Source of the DNA: Proteiniphilum sp. X52
Lineage (GTDB): Bacteria > Bacteroidota > Bacteroidia > Bacteroidales > Dysgonomonadaceae
Length of the DNA: 64,000 bases
Assembly (NCBI RefSeq): GCF_003712195.1
Contig: NZ_RDSD01000015.1
Span: 1 to 64,000, forward strand
Reading direction: 5' to 3'
Part shown: positions 9,022-18,014 of the stretch, one piece after another
Numbering within the stretch: position 1 is the first letter of the stretch
Layout of the letters: each line of letters opens with the position of its first letter
Made by a program: the position numbers and the translations under genes
Notes under the pieces: model-generated
What the model was told of the DNA's origin: nothing
Seen by the model: only the letters and a program-made list of their open reading frames with translations
Database searches by the model: none

Positions 9022-10545
9022 ATGATGGATCACAAGACTAGGGTACGCTTTGCACCCAGCCCCACAGGGCCATTGCATATCGGCGGGGTACGCACGGCAC
9101 TATACAATTATCTCTTTGCCAGACAACAAGGTGGGGATTTTATCCTGCGGATTGAAGATACTGACTCCACCCGGTTTGTGCCGGGTGCGGAAGAGTATAT
9201 CCAGGAAACGTTCGACTGGCTGGGTCTTGCCTTTGACGAAAGCCCACTGAAAGGAGGATGCTACGGACCCTATAAACAGTCTCAACGAAAAGATATCTAC
9301 AAACAATATGTCAATGCGCTGCTCGACAAAGGAGCAGCTTATATCGCGTTCGACACGCCGGAAGAGCTGGAAGCCCAAAGGGCGGCGATTGCCAATTTCC
9401 AGTATGACGCTTCCACCAGGGATAGGATGCGTAACTCGCTTACCCTTCCGGAAGAAGAAACAGAATCTTTGATAAAATCAGGCACACAATATGTTGTCCG
9501 CATCAAAATAGATCCTGATCAGGAGATTATCGTCGACGATATGATCCGCGGCAAGGTGGTGATCAACTCGTCCGTACTCGACGACAAGGTGATCTATAAA
9601 TCGGCCGATGAACTGCCCACCTATCACTTAGCCAATGTGGTGGACGACCATCTGATGGAAATAACCCATGTGATCCGGGGTGAGGAGTGGCTTCCCTCGG
9701 CTCCTTTGCATGTATGGTTGTACCGCAGCCTGGGCTGGGAAGAAGGCATGCCGCGGTTCGCCCACCTCCCGCTCCTGCTCAAACCGGAAGGAAACGGCAA
9801 ACTGAGCAAACGTGATGGCGACCGTCTCGGATTTCCCGTTTTTCCATTGCAATGGACAGACCCCAAGACAGGCGAACTATCGTCGGGATACCGCGAAAAC
9901 GGCTATCTACCGGAAGCGGTCATTAATTTTCTCGCTTTTTTAGGATGGAACCCGGGCACGGAACAGGAGATATTCTCCCTCGACGGACTGGTACAGGCAT
10001 TTTCTTTCGACAGATGCAGTAAGAGCGGAGCCAAATTCGACGTGGAAAAAGCCAAATGGTATAACCACCAATATATCCTCAAAATGTCCGACCATGAGCT
10101 GGCCGAACTGTTTATGCCCGCCTTACAGGAAAAAGGGATCCGCGCGCCCGCGGAAAAAGTGGAAAAAGCGGTCGGATTGGTGAAAGAGCGTGTACATTTT
10201 ATCCCTGAGCTGTGGGATCAAACATCCTTTTTCTTTGTCGCCCCCACGGCTTACGATGAAAAAACGGTCAATAAACGCTGGAAAGAAGAGACTCCCGCGC
10301 AGATGAAGCAACTGGCAGCATTGCTTGAAGCAACGGACGACTTCTCCGCAAAAAACCAGGAGAGAATGGTAATGGAGTGGATCCAACAGAACCAATTACA
10401 TACCGGAAACGTTATGAATGCATTCCGGTTGGCCATCGTAGGTGCCGGAAAGGGACCGCATATGTTCGACATTACCGAAGTGATCGGCAAAGAGGAAACA
10501 CTCCACCGTTTGGAACAGGCAATACATGCTCTGCCGCAGAGATAA
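9022..10545 (+). CDS. gltX: Glutamyl-tRNA synthetase
   Basis: A 507-residue class I aminoacyl-tRNA synthetase that charges tRNA-Glu. The N-terminal Rossmann domain carries the signature [13 protein letters not shown] (residues 10-22), and the KMSKS-equivalent loop is KLSKRDGDR near residues 260-268. The C-terminal helical anticodon-binding domain follows. Length is normal for bacterial GltX. Two ATG codons stand in tandem at the start (9022 and 9025); I used the first. A Stealth-family gene begins 21 bp downstream and could be read through from this promoter. Confidence 0.97.
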   Translation: MMDHKTRVRFAPSPTGPLHIGGVRTALYNYLFARQQGGDFILRIEDTDSTRFVPGAEEYIQETFDWLGLAFDESPLKGGCYGPYKQSQRKDIYKQYVNALLDKGAAYIAFDTPEELEAQRAAIANFQYDASTRDRMRNSLTLPEEETESLIKSGTQYVVRIKIDPDQEIIVDDMIRGKVVINSSVLDDKVIYKSADELPTYHLANVVDDHLMEITHVIRGEEWLPSAPLHVWLYRSLGWEEGMPRFAHLPLLLKPEGNGKLSKRDGDRLGFPVFPLQWTDPKTGELSSGYRENGYLPEAVINFLAFLGWNPGTEQEIFSLDGLVQAFSFDRCSKSGAKFDVEKAKWYNHQYILKMSDHELAELFMPALQEKGIRAPAEKVEKAVGLVKERVHFIPELWDQTSFFFVAPTAYDEKTVNKRWKEETPAQMKQLAALLEATDDFSAKNQERMVMEWIQQNQLHTGNVMNAFRLAIVGAGKGPHMFDITEVIGKEETLHRLEQAIHALPQR

Positions 10546-10566
10546 ATTTAATTCTGTATAACAGCA

Positions 10567-11559
10567 ATGGATATCGATTTTGTGATTACCTGGGTTGACA
10601 TGGACGACCCAAAATGGAAAGCCGATTTCACCAAATATTCGGGTAAAATAGACAACTCGAAAAATGAGGTTTCGGAAGCCCGTTTCCGTGACTATGGCTT
10701 CCTGAAATATTGGTTCAGGGGGGTAGAGAAATTCGCGCCATGGGTGAGGAAAATACATTTCGTCACTTGTGGCCAGAAACCCGAATGGCTCAATGCCGAT
10801 CACCCCCAATTGGCACTGGTAAATCACAGTGATTACATCCCCGAAAAATACTTACCCGTATTCAACTCCTCGCTCATAGAGATATATCTTCATAAAATCC
10901 CACATCTGGCCGATCGTTTTGTCTACTTCAATGATGATTTTTTCATCATCGACCATATCGGCCAGGATCGTTTTTACACCAATGGGTTGCCCAATGATAT
11001 TGCCGCATTCCGCTACAATTCAGGAATGGGATTATGGTCGAAATGCCTGAAGAACAATATCAGGATTATCAATGAAAGGTTTGACAAACATGAAGTGCTG
11101 CAACGCGATCAGGATAAATGGTTTCATCCCTCTTACGGTAAAAAAGCCAATCTGACGCGATTACTGAGGCCTTATGGAAAGTTTGTGACACTTATCACGC
11201 CGCATAATGCCCAACCCTACCTCAAGTCGACTTTTGAAGAGGTTTGGGAGTACGCCGGAGACAAATTGACCGCGGTATCGACTAACCGCTTTCGCAGTCC
11301 CGAGGATTACACCCAGGAGTTGTTCCGTACCTGGCAGATCTGCCGTTCAAACTTTGAACCTTACAACACCTACAAGAATACAAAGATGTTCCCGCTCGTA
11401 CTCCGGTCGAAGAAGGCGATAAAAGCCATCTACGATCAAAGTTACAAGTTGATCTGCCTCAACGACAACGCCCATATCTGGAACTATACGCAGGTGATGC
11501 AGGAGATTGAAAAAGCTTTTGAATCTGTTTTACCGGAAAAGTCTCAGTTCGAATTATAA
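10567..11559 (+). CDS. Stealth-family sugar-phosphate transferase (first copy)
   Basis: A 330-residue Stealth-type protein, the family of capsule hexose-1-phosphate transferases. The conserved regions appear in order: CR1 as DIDFVITWVDMDDPKW at residues 2-17; CR2 as RFRDYGFLKYWFRGVEKFAPWVRKI followed by GQKPEWLN; CR3 with FNSSLIEIYLHKIPHLADRF and VYFNDDFFI; a shorter CR4-like C-terminal end with CLNDNAHIW. No signal peptide, so it probably acts at the cytoplasmic face. It is the only intact gene of the polysaccharide locus on the plus strand and ends just before two gene remnants. Substrate sugar unknown. Confidence 0.88.
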   Translation: MDIDFVITWVDMDDPKWKADFTKYSGKIDNSKNEVSEARFRDYGFLKYWFRGVEKFAPWVRKIHFVTCGQKPEWLNADHPQLALVNHSDYIPEKYLPVFNSSLIEIYLHKIPHLADRFVYFNDDFFIIDHIGQDRFYTNGLPNDIAAFRYNSGMGLWSKCLKNNIRIINERFDKHEVLQRDQDKWFHPSYGKKANLTRLLRPYGKFVTLITPHNAQPYLKSTFEEVWEYAGDKLTAVSTNRFRSPEDYTQELFRTWQICRSNFEPYNTYKNTKMFPLVLRSKKAIKAIYDQSYKLICLNDNAHIWNYTQVMQEIEKAFESVLPEKSQFEL

Positions 11560-11578
11560 CCATATCACACCCTATGCT

Positions 11579-11626
11579 ATGGAGAAAGAGCTATTAATTT
11601 CTGTTATTATCCCGACACTGAATTAG
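11579..11626 (+). pseudogene. Remnant: first 15 codons of a GT2 glycosyltransferase gene
   Basis: Starting 20 bp after the Stealth gene, an ATG opens MEKELLISVIIPTLN and then meets TAG. This is the typical first beta-strand of a family 2 glycosyltransferase, where the chain would normally continue with Arg or Gly and the nucleotide-binding fold. Only the start survives. The next remnant begins three bases after the stop, so a deletion appears to have removed the rest of the gene. Confidence 0.55.
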
Positions 11627-11628
11627 TT

Positions 11629-11808
11629 ATGATAAAAGGAAAAAATACAGTTTTGTTAATGACAGGTGCAATTGATGTTCAACACAGCCAAGTCCCTTTT
11701 ACCCAGATTACCGATACACAAACACGTCTCGAACAGTACCTCCGTTCGATTGAATATGCCATCAGGAAATACCGTAGCATTCGATGGCGGTTTCAAACTT
11801 TTCCATGA
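11629..11808 (+). pseudogene. Remnant: N-terminal fragment of a polysaccharide-locus glycosyltransferase-like gene
   Basis: An open frame of 59 codons reads MIKGKNTVLLMTGAIDV, then QVPFTQITDTQTRLEQYLRS and IEYAIRKY. I recall this opening from glycosyltransferase-like proteins of Bacteroidales capsule loci, which are several times longer. After about codon 48 the frame runs into the 3' end of the convergent GT4 gene (stop at 11762) and ends in an unrelated tail RSIRWRFQTFP. The gene was therefore truncated by a join at about 11760-11775. Family identity is from memory and should be checked. Confidence 0.55.
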
Positions 11809-13009
11809 CGCGTTTCCATTGATAATTTCTTTCAACGTACGATTTACCGTTTTGCGCGATAAGATGTCTGTCGCTGCCGGATAGAGTGAGTATTCTGTTT
11901 ATCTGTTGGCGGAAATCTTCCCCCTCATAATAAACGAATCCCGCTTGGCTCTGCTCGATATGGGATCTCTGCACCTCACAATGGCCGTTGACCAGAACCG
12001 GTTTTCCCGCCGACATTGCTTCCAGCGTTACCATCGACAGGCTTTCGTTGCGGGAAGGGACGATCACCGCCTGACAGTGCTGCAGATAGGTCAGTTTCTG
12101 GACCTCGTCTATAAATCCGGTAAAAATAATATTATTGCATTCAACCGGATTGTTCATATGATTCTTGCCGATCATTACGAGCTTTATACCGTTATATTGC
12201 GACTTGTTCATCCGGAAGAAATAATCCATCAGTTCCAAGCACCCTTTACCGATATCTATGCGTCCGATATAAACAAAATAAGGGAAAGCGATTGGTGGCG
12301 GCGTATTTTCCTTCCCTTCCGGACTGTCGAAACCGACGCCTGTAATGTCGGATCTGATAGTTCGTGTATCAGGATGGACGGATTCTACCAGTCGTTTTTC
12401 AAACTCCGTGCTATACATGATAAAGCCCGGCAGGGAGAACATTTTTCTGAAACCTGACAGGTAAAGCTTCGGCTCATCATATGCCAATGGAATGAGGATA
12501 CTTTTACCGGATACTTTGTGCAATCCAAAATAATTTGGATAGTACAGACAATTAAAAAAAATAAACGCCTTATACCTGTCATTCTCCCGTTCTATATACG
12601 AAATCATCCCCTTGCATACAGGATTTTCATTCTCTATCCAGCGTTCAAATATCCGGTCGTGATCTTTCCTTCTTCTGTATCGGATGCGCCTGTACGAAAG
12701 GGTAATGATATTGCTTAACGTATATCCTGTATTGTAATACTTGTAATTTCCGCGGATATAACGGCCTACCCATCGAGCTGTTTTCGGCTCTCCTCTCTCA
12801 TATGTAAACCGCAATACACGTATGCCGTCTATTATTTCCTCACCTGCCAGATAATGGTCTTCCCCGGTAGGATAACCTACAGAACAGGAGGTGAGGACAA
12901 CCACTTCATACCTTTCTATCAAACGTTCAGCTAGCAACCGGGCATATAACTGCTCCCCTCCGTTCATCTCCTCACCGTATCGCTGTACAACTATTGCTAT
13001 TTTATCCAT
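11762..13009 (-). CDS. GT4-family glycosyltransferase (paralogue A)
   Basis: A 415-residue GT-B glycosyltransferase. The N-terminal acceptor domain begins MDKIAIVVQRYGEEMNGGEQ with the usual glycine-containing loop. The C-terminal donor domain has FVYIGRIDIGKGCLELMDYF, the loop FTGFIDEVQKLTYLQHC and the family motif PSRNESLSMVTLEAMSAGKPVL, whose two Glu residues (E-x7-E type) contact the nucleotide sugar. No signal peptide or membrane segment. It closely resembles the gene at 13803-15044, so the two are duplicates. It is the last gene of a minus-strand cluster, 5 bp after the GT2 gene. Sugar specificity unknown. Confidence 0.9.
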   Translation of the reverse strand: MDKIAIVVQRYGEEMNGGEQLYARLLAERLIERYEVVVLTSCSVGYPTGEDHYLAGEEIIDGIRVLRFTYERGEPKTARWVGRYIRGNYKYYNTGYTLSNIITLSYRRIRYRRRKDHDRIFERWIENENPVCKGMISYIERENDRYKAFIFFNCLYYPNYFGLHKVSGKSILIPLAYDEPKLYLSGFRKMFSLPGFIMYSTEFEKRLVESVHPDTRTIRSDITGVGFDSPEGKENTPPPIAFPYFVYIGRIDIGKGCLELMDYFFRMNKSQYNGIKLVMIGKNHMNNPVECNNIIFTGFIDEVQKLTYLQHCQAVIVPSRNESLSMVTLEAMSAGKPVLVNGHCEVQRSHIEQSQAGFVYYEGEDFRQQINRILTLSGSDRHLIAQNGKSYVERNYQWKRVMEKFETAIECYGIS

Positions 13010-13014
13010 TCGTT

Positions 13015-13749
13015 TCAGTTGTTATTCGGTCGAATTCTCTTTTTCCGCAATTTATGTTTTATAATCCTGAAATTATACCTGAAACGCACTACGATTCCGA
13101 AGTTCTCCATGACAAGCTTTCTTTTGTCCCGAAGAAATACTTCATCCTCACCATATGACGATACTCCCGTACTATTAAAGTAGGCTATAATATACTCCCG
13201 ATATTCAAACTCATAAGATTTGTCACGATGTAATTGCATATTAAGTGCATAATCTGCCGATACTTTATATTCCGTGTTGTATCTGTATTTTTTGAAAACA
13301 CTCGCAGGATAAATAATTGCCTGATGAAAAATACCTCCTTTAGCCTGTTCGTAACCCGAAACAAAACCTCTTGATTTAATTCCTTCCCTTAAAACATTAG
13401 CGTAATAAACCTTATGCTGATCTTTTAGCTCATTTTCCACAAAGGTAGAGAAGTCGGACAAAAGCCTGTCGTCAGCGCCAATGAAATAGACCCACTGCCC
13501 ACGGATGTATTCCAGCGCCTTGTTCATGGCGTCATATATTCCCTTGTCCGGTTCGCTTTTCCAAAATGCTATCCTGTCTTCATACCTCTTTAGTATCTCC
13601 TGGGTTCCATCGGTACTGTTTCCGTCAATTATGATCAGTTCGACGTGGTTTGCACACCGTTGTTCGATAATACTGTCAATACAGCCGGATATGCAGGAAG
13701 CGACATTGTATGTAACGCAAATAATACTGACAAATGGTTGTTTTTTCAT
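13015..13749 (-). CDS. GT2-family glycosyltransferase
   Basis: A 244-residue family 2 (GT-A fold) glycosyltransferase. The fold begins FVSIICVTYNVASCISGCID; the acidic pocket is IDGNSTDGTQEILKRY; the DxD-like metal site is FIGADDRL; and the region QWVYF precedes it. I chose the ATG at 13749 (MKKQPFVSII) because it starts immediately before the first beta-strand; the upstream in-frame ATG at 13791 would add 14 residues of no evident role. The gene lies between the two GT4 paralogues with gaps of 5 and 53 bp, so all three are likely co-transcribed. Confidence 0.88.
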   Translation of the reverse strand: MKKQPFVSIICVTYNVASCISGCIDSIIEQRCANHVELIIIDGNSTDGTQEILKRYEDRIAFWKSEPDKGIYDAMNKALEYIRGQWVYFIGADDRLLSDFSTFVENELKDQHKVYYANVLREGIKSRGFVSGYEQAKGGIFHQAIIYPASVFKKYRYNTEYKVSADYALNMQLHRDKSYEFEYREYIIAYFNSTGVSSYGEDEVFLRDKRKLVMENFGIVVRFRYNFRIIKHKLRKKRIRPNNN

Positions 13750-13802
13750 ACGGATTTGAACGAGTGGGATATGAGTCCTGTTTAGGCGCAATTATGTAAG
13801 GA

Positions 13803-15044
13803 TTATTCAGCAGCACTCACAAAATCAATTGCGGCATCAAATTTTTTCATGATATTCCCCCATTGAAAATTTTTTTCCACATAAGACTTTCCTTTTTGCG
13901 CAATATCCTGCTTATCCCGGGCAGACAAATTCAATATTTTATTTATCTGCGCAATAAAATCTTCTTTATTATAGTACACAAAACCCGCTTCACTTCGGTC
14001 AATATGGGATTTTAACACATCACAATGACCGTTAGCTAAAACCGGTTTTCCGGCCGACATTGCTTCCAGTGTAACCATCGAGAGGCTTTCATATCGGGAA
14101 GGAATAAGCAGTGCTTCACAATGCTGTAAATAAGATAGCTTTTCTCCTTCATCTATAAATCCGGTAAATATAATATTATCATTCTTCACCTCGGTTTTCA
14201 GATGATTTTTACCAATCATTACAAGTTTTACTCCCGGTTTATTCACTTTGGTAAAGTAATCCAATAATTCTTTGCATCCTTTATGTATATCTATGCGTCC
14301 GATATACACAAAATACTGAGACTTTATCTCACGTTCTTTGTCTTCATCAAAGAGTGGCGGTTCAAAACCGATACCCGCAATATCCGACTTGATTCTCTGC
14401 GTGTCAGGATAAGTTGACTCTACCAAAAGTTTTTCACTTTTGGTATTGTACATAATAAACCTTGGCAAAGAAAACATTTTACGAAAACCTGAAAAATAAA
14501 ATGAAGGCTCAGCATGGGCTGTAGGAATAAGAATACTTTTTTCTGTCACTTTCTGTAAGCCGAAATAAGTAGGATAATAGAGATAGGAGAAAAAAATAAA
14601 TGCTTTATATTTCGCCTTCTCCTGCTCTATATAGGACATCATTTTTCTGCTGACCGGACCATGTCCCTCAATCCAAGAATCAAAGACACCCTCGTGATTT
14701 TTTCTTTTTTTATATCTGAAACGCCTCAGAAAAAGAATAAAAAGATTGCTCAGTGTATATTTCTCATTATAATATTTCAGGTTTCCCCGAAGATAACGAA
14801 ATAATCGATGAGTTCCTTTCAGGTTTTCGTTTTCATTTATAAAACGTAATACCCGTCCCCCATTTATTATCTCTTCACCTGGGGGATAATGGTTATCCCA
14901 TTTATGATAATCCAGCGAACAGGAGGTGAGAACCTCCACTTCATAACGCTCTTTTAAACGTTCAGCCAACAATCGGGCATGTAATTCCGCACCTCCATTA
15001 ACCTCTTTTCCATATCGTTGTACAACTATTGCTATCTTATCCAT
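13803..15044 (-). CDS. GT4-family glycosyltransferase (paralogue B)
   Basis: A 413-residue GT-B glycosyltransferase that closely matches the gene at 11762-13009 over its whole length: MDKIAIVVQRYGKEVNGGAE at the start, FVYIGRIDIHKGCKELLDYF in the donor domain and PSRYESLSMVTLEAMSAGKPVL at the nucleotide-sugar site. The two differ mostly in the acceptor domain, which suggests different acceptors on the same glycan. Its DNA is more AT-rich than paralogue A. Soluble, cytoplasmic or membrane-associated. It follows the second Stealth gene by 40 bp on the same strand. Confidence 0.9.
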   Translation of the reverse strand: MDKIAIVVQRYGKEVNGGAELHARLLAERLKERYEVEVLTSCSLDYHKWDNHYPPGEEIINGGRVLRFINENENLKGTHRLFRYLRGNLKYYNEKYTLSNLFILFLRRFRYKKRKNHEGVFDSWIEGHGPVSRKMMSYIEQEKAKYKAFIFFSYLYYPTYFGLQKVTEKSILIPTAHAEPSFYFSGFRKMFSLPRFIMYNTKSEKLLVESTYPDTQRIKSDIAGIGFEPPLFDEDKEREIKSQYFVYIGRIDIHKGCKELLDYFTKVNKPGVKLVMIGKNHLKTEVKNDNIIFTGFIDEGEKLSYLQHCEALLIPSRYESLSMVTLEAMSAGKPVLANGHCDVLKSHIDRSEAGFVYYNKEDFIAQINKILNLSARDKQDIAQKGKSYVEKNFQWGNIMKKFDAAIDFVSAAE

Positions 15045-15084
15045 ATTTTCCTCGTCCTTTTCTAATTATTTCCACCATGGCTTA

Positions 15085-16041
15085 CTATATCTCAAAGGAT
15101 GATTTCTCCGGAAAGAGACACTTCAGAAAGGGTTCCACTCTTGTCCTGTCTGCGTCAGTAGCATGGTGACTGTCATTGAGACAAAAAAGAGCTGGTCGGT
15201 ACCTGTTAATAAAATACATATAATCCGGTTTATGTACTCGTATTCTGCACGATTCGCTTCTGCCTACGTAACGTAGTTTACCCCGCCCTACAGCCAAGGC
15301 ATAGTAAAGGTAAATGATCCGCTGAATGTCATCCTCACTTCTGATATGATGGGTTATGGTGGAATATATCTCATCCCGGAATAGATCTTCACAGACAAGT
15401 TGATAATCTGATTTAAGATAGGAATCGATATTATGATGAGGGGTTCCGGAATAGTATTTCCCAAATTTCTCCTCTATGAGTGAGGCTGCCCGATCGATGG
15501 TTTTCCGGTAGATATTGGTATGTATTTTGAATGTCTTTTTAAATTTGTTTATCCATTTACCCCAAAAAGCACGTTGTAATCTCGCCACAGGTAATCCCTC
15601 TTTTGTGAAAAAGAAACCTGGGGCAACTTCAGCGTTAAAAAACATATCGTCATTTGCATATAAAAAGTGTTCAGATAACTCCGGAATCTTATACAGAAAA
15701 TGTTCGATTATCACCGAATTATAACAAGGTAATGCCTGGGGAGGAACAAGTTCCCGTATATCTACAATTCTAATTTTTTTGTCCTGCCAATTCAGCCAAT
15801 CTGGTTTTTGGCCATCCGTGACAATAAAAATCCGACGAATCCATGGAGCATATTTTTCTGCCGAACGTAACGAATATTTCAACTCATCGTTGTTTGCGCT
15901 TCGCGCTTTAGTCGTAGCTTCAGAATTCAGGTCAACATTTCTTCCTAAAAACAGATTTTTCCTGGCGACCCATTCCGCGTCGCTTCCATCAACCCACAGA
16001 TAAACCAAGTCTATATCAAATCGTTCTGTAAATTTCCTCAT
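15085..16041 (-). CDS. Stealth-family sugar-phosphate transferase (second copy)
   Basis: A 318-residue Stealth protein with clearer signatures than the first copy: CR1 FDIDLVYLWVDGSDAEW, a CR2 with RSANNDELKYSLRSAEKYAPWIRRI and VTDGQKPDWLN, a CR3 with YNSVIIEHFLYKIPELSEHF and YANDDMFF, and a CR4-like CLNDSHHATDADR. I place the start at the ATG at 16041 (MRKFTERFDIDL). An upstream ATG at 16092 is in frame but would overlap the preceding GT4 gene by 77 bp instead of 26 bp. The short overlap suggests translational coupling with that gene. Confidence 0.87.
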   Translation of the reverse strand: MRKFTERFDIDLVYLWVDGSDAEWVARKNLFLGRNVDLNSEATTKARSANNDELKYSLRSAEKYAPWIRRIFIVTDGQKPDWLNWQDKKIRIVDIRELVPPQALPCYNSVIIEHFLYKIPELSEHFLYANDDMFFNAEVAPGFFFTKEGLPVARLQRAFWGKWINKFKKTFKIHTNIYRKTIDRAASLIEEKFGKYYSGTPHHNIDSYLKSDYQLVCEDLFRDEIYSTITHHIRSEDDIQRIIYLYYALAVGRGKLRYVGRSESCRIRVHKPDYMYFINRYRPALFCLNDSHHATDADRTRVEPFLKCLFPEKSSFEI

Positions 16042-17086
16042 AATCGTGAAAATGTTGATCTCCGGAAAACTTTTCAGCATACGATTTTTCAACTTCTGCC
16101 AGTCCGGGGGTTTTATAAAAATCGTTCAAACCTCTATCTATAACCTGTTTCATAGGCTCTGGCTCAAAATTATCCCAAAAATAGGCATAAATGGAACCTA
16201 TTTCCTTTAAACTGGTCTGCTGAGATGAGAAAACAGGTTTTCCAAACTGCATGGCCTCAATGACGGGTATCCCAAATCCCTCCAATAGGGAGGGAAAAAG
16301 AAACGCCTCACAATTCCGATACATCCATATCTTTTCCTCATACGATATAGCCTCATGTAATGTTACATTGGAAATATTCTCCTCTCTTATGCGTCTTTTT
16401 ATATTCAAGGCGTAGGTGTTATGTTTTTTATCAGCCCCACTACCTATGATATAAAGGTGTTTTTCTGGAATCAGTTTCATCAGATCAAGCAAGACATGAA
16501 AATTTTTTTTTCGCTTGATAATTCCCAATGTAAAAAAGAACGGTTGAATTACGTCGAAGGCAGGTCTTGACGCCATCCTTTCATCCAACAATTGCACTTT
16601 ATTATAGATTACTTTGCATTCTTTATCATGCAGCTGAAGTTCCCGCTCCACCTCTCTCTTCGTAAACTCGGAAATACAGACAATCTCATCCGCCCGATCT
16701 ATTTTTTTTTGAAGTCTTCGGTGTCTCCTGATCTTGGAATTACCGGTTCTCTCATAGAGATAATTCAAATCGTGTATAGTCAGAATCAGTTTAGTGCTGG
16801 AATGGAATGGCCCAAAACGACTCAACTGATGAATGGAATGCCAGATATCAAATTTTGGGAAAGTATAAGGGCAATATTTTCTGAACCAGTTTGTGGAAGA
16901 AATATATTTCATTTTATTGCCGAAAGCACCTATATATCGCTTAGGAACCAGCAAGGTAAGCTCATACAAGGATGTATGGGCATGATAGTTATCCTTAAAA
17001 TAATAACCATAGCTTAATGCAATTTGCCCTAGCCCAGAATAAAGGTTTTTAAGTGAAGAAAGATCAACCAAGAGTCTTTTTTTCAT
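16016..17086 (-). CDS. GT4-family glycosyltransferase
   Basis: A 356-residue GT-B glycosyltransferase of family 4, not closely similar to the two duplicates downstream. The N-terminus carries LVDLSSLKNLYSGLGQIALS, where the glycine turn meets the donor. Mid-protein TIHDLNYLY and VCISEFTKREVERELQ are the GT4 interdomain features. The donor domain has FFTLGIIKRKKNFHVLLDLM and FPSLLEGFGIPVIEAMQFGKPVF. It is the first gene of the minus-strand cluster, so its promoter should lie in the gene-free stretch 17087-18014. Confidence 0.9.
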   Translation of the reverse strand: MKKRLLVDLSSLKNLYSGLGQIALSYGYYFKDNYHAHTSLYELTLLVPKRYIGAFGNKMKYISSTNWFRKYCPYTFPKFDIWHSIHQLSRFGPFHSSTKLILTIHDLNYLYERTGNSKIRRHRRLQKKIDRADEIVCISEFTKREVERELQLHDKECKVIYNKVQLLDERMASRPAFDVIQPFFFTLGIIKRKKNFHVLLDLMKLIPEKHLYIIGSGADKKHNTYALNIKRRIREENISNVTLHEAISYEEKIWMYRNCEAFLFPSLLEGFGIPVIEAMQFGKPVFSSQQTSLKEIGSIYAYFWDNFEPEPMKQVIDRGLNDFYKTPGLAEVEKSYAEKFSGDQHFHDYEEIYRTI

Positions 17087-18014
17087 TTCTTATAATAATA
17101 AAACGATAATACAAGCGATTGTATACGGGTCATTATGCTTACCATAATTTCCACTTTAAGTTACAAAAATAGTTTATTTAATTCAATTACAGATATCGGA
17201 AGTTTCATTTCGTGGTTGAACAAGTCAAACAACACGGTCCTTCTTATACACGGTAAAAGGAATATCTTATTTTTCGAAAGCTGACTTGAGTGGAAGCAGC
17301 TTTTCCAAAAAAGGTTTTATTTTTCACGATCTACATCTCTAACCCGTTGGTTATCATTTAAACAAAAAAAGATCCAGCTGATATATATTTAAAAGATTTC
17401 TGAAATCGCTCTTGTGAAAAAGTAGCCGATCAGACTCTATTCTCCCTACATTTTTTATATGTCGTTTGTCTACAGCCAATGATGATATAAAAAAGCACGA
17501 ACAGTGCATGTCGCCATAAATACGCTTACGGCTTGAGCCTAATGCTAGGGTAAATAAAGTAATCGAATCCATCTGACAAAGATTTTTCAATTTACCCATA
17601 CACATAGAGCCTGAAAATTCAAATTAAACATGAGTTCGAGGTAAGAAAAGTAATGGTGAATGTTGGCGGAGGGTTTCCCCACTGTGGTGCCTGCCGTAGT
17701 GCTGGGCTATCATGCGAAGAAAGGTGGGTATCAAGGCGACTCACCAAGGATAGTACAAAAAATTGTATTTAAAATGAAGAATCTGAAGAATTTTTCTGTT
17801 TTCAGATTTTCCATTTACAGTATTATTTATTTATCTTTGAGGATGTAATGAGTAAATAACTACTTTTACGAAATTGGAAATACCCATTAAAAGCATATAA
17901 AAAATTGGGTTTAAGCAAATTTACAAATTCTCACAGGAATATCAATTTACATGAAATTGCGATATATTTTGTATAACCCTATACTCTATAGAGTTTTATT
18001 TTTATAAGAAGATC
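17087..18014. other. Gene-free, apparently decayed region
   Basis: About 930 bp with no supportable gene. Short open frames (minus 17354-17605, plus 17660-17848) have no recognised domain. Most of the stretch is AT-rich, but 17660-17760 is clearly richer in G and C, which suggests foreign or decayed coding DNA. The left end should hold the promoter of the minus-strand glycosyltransferase cluster and the right end that of the gene at 18015. A run of AT-rich sequence just before 18015 is compatible with this, but no clear TAnnTTTG box is visible. Confidence 0.5.

Noticed and set aside
17354-17605. 83-codon minus-strand frame in the gene-free region, considered as a transposase fragment
   Set aside because: No transposase motif could be named; kept only as part of a decayed region.
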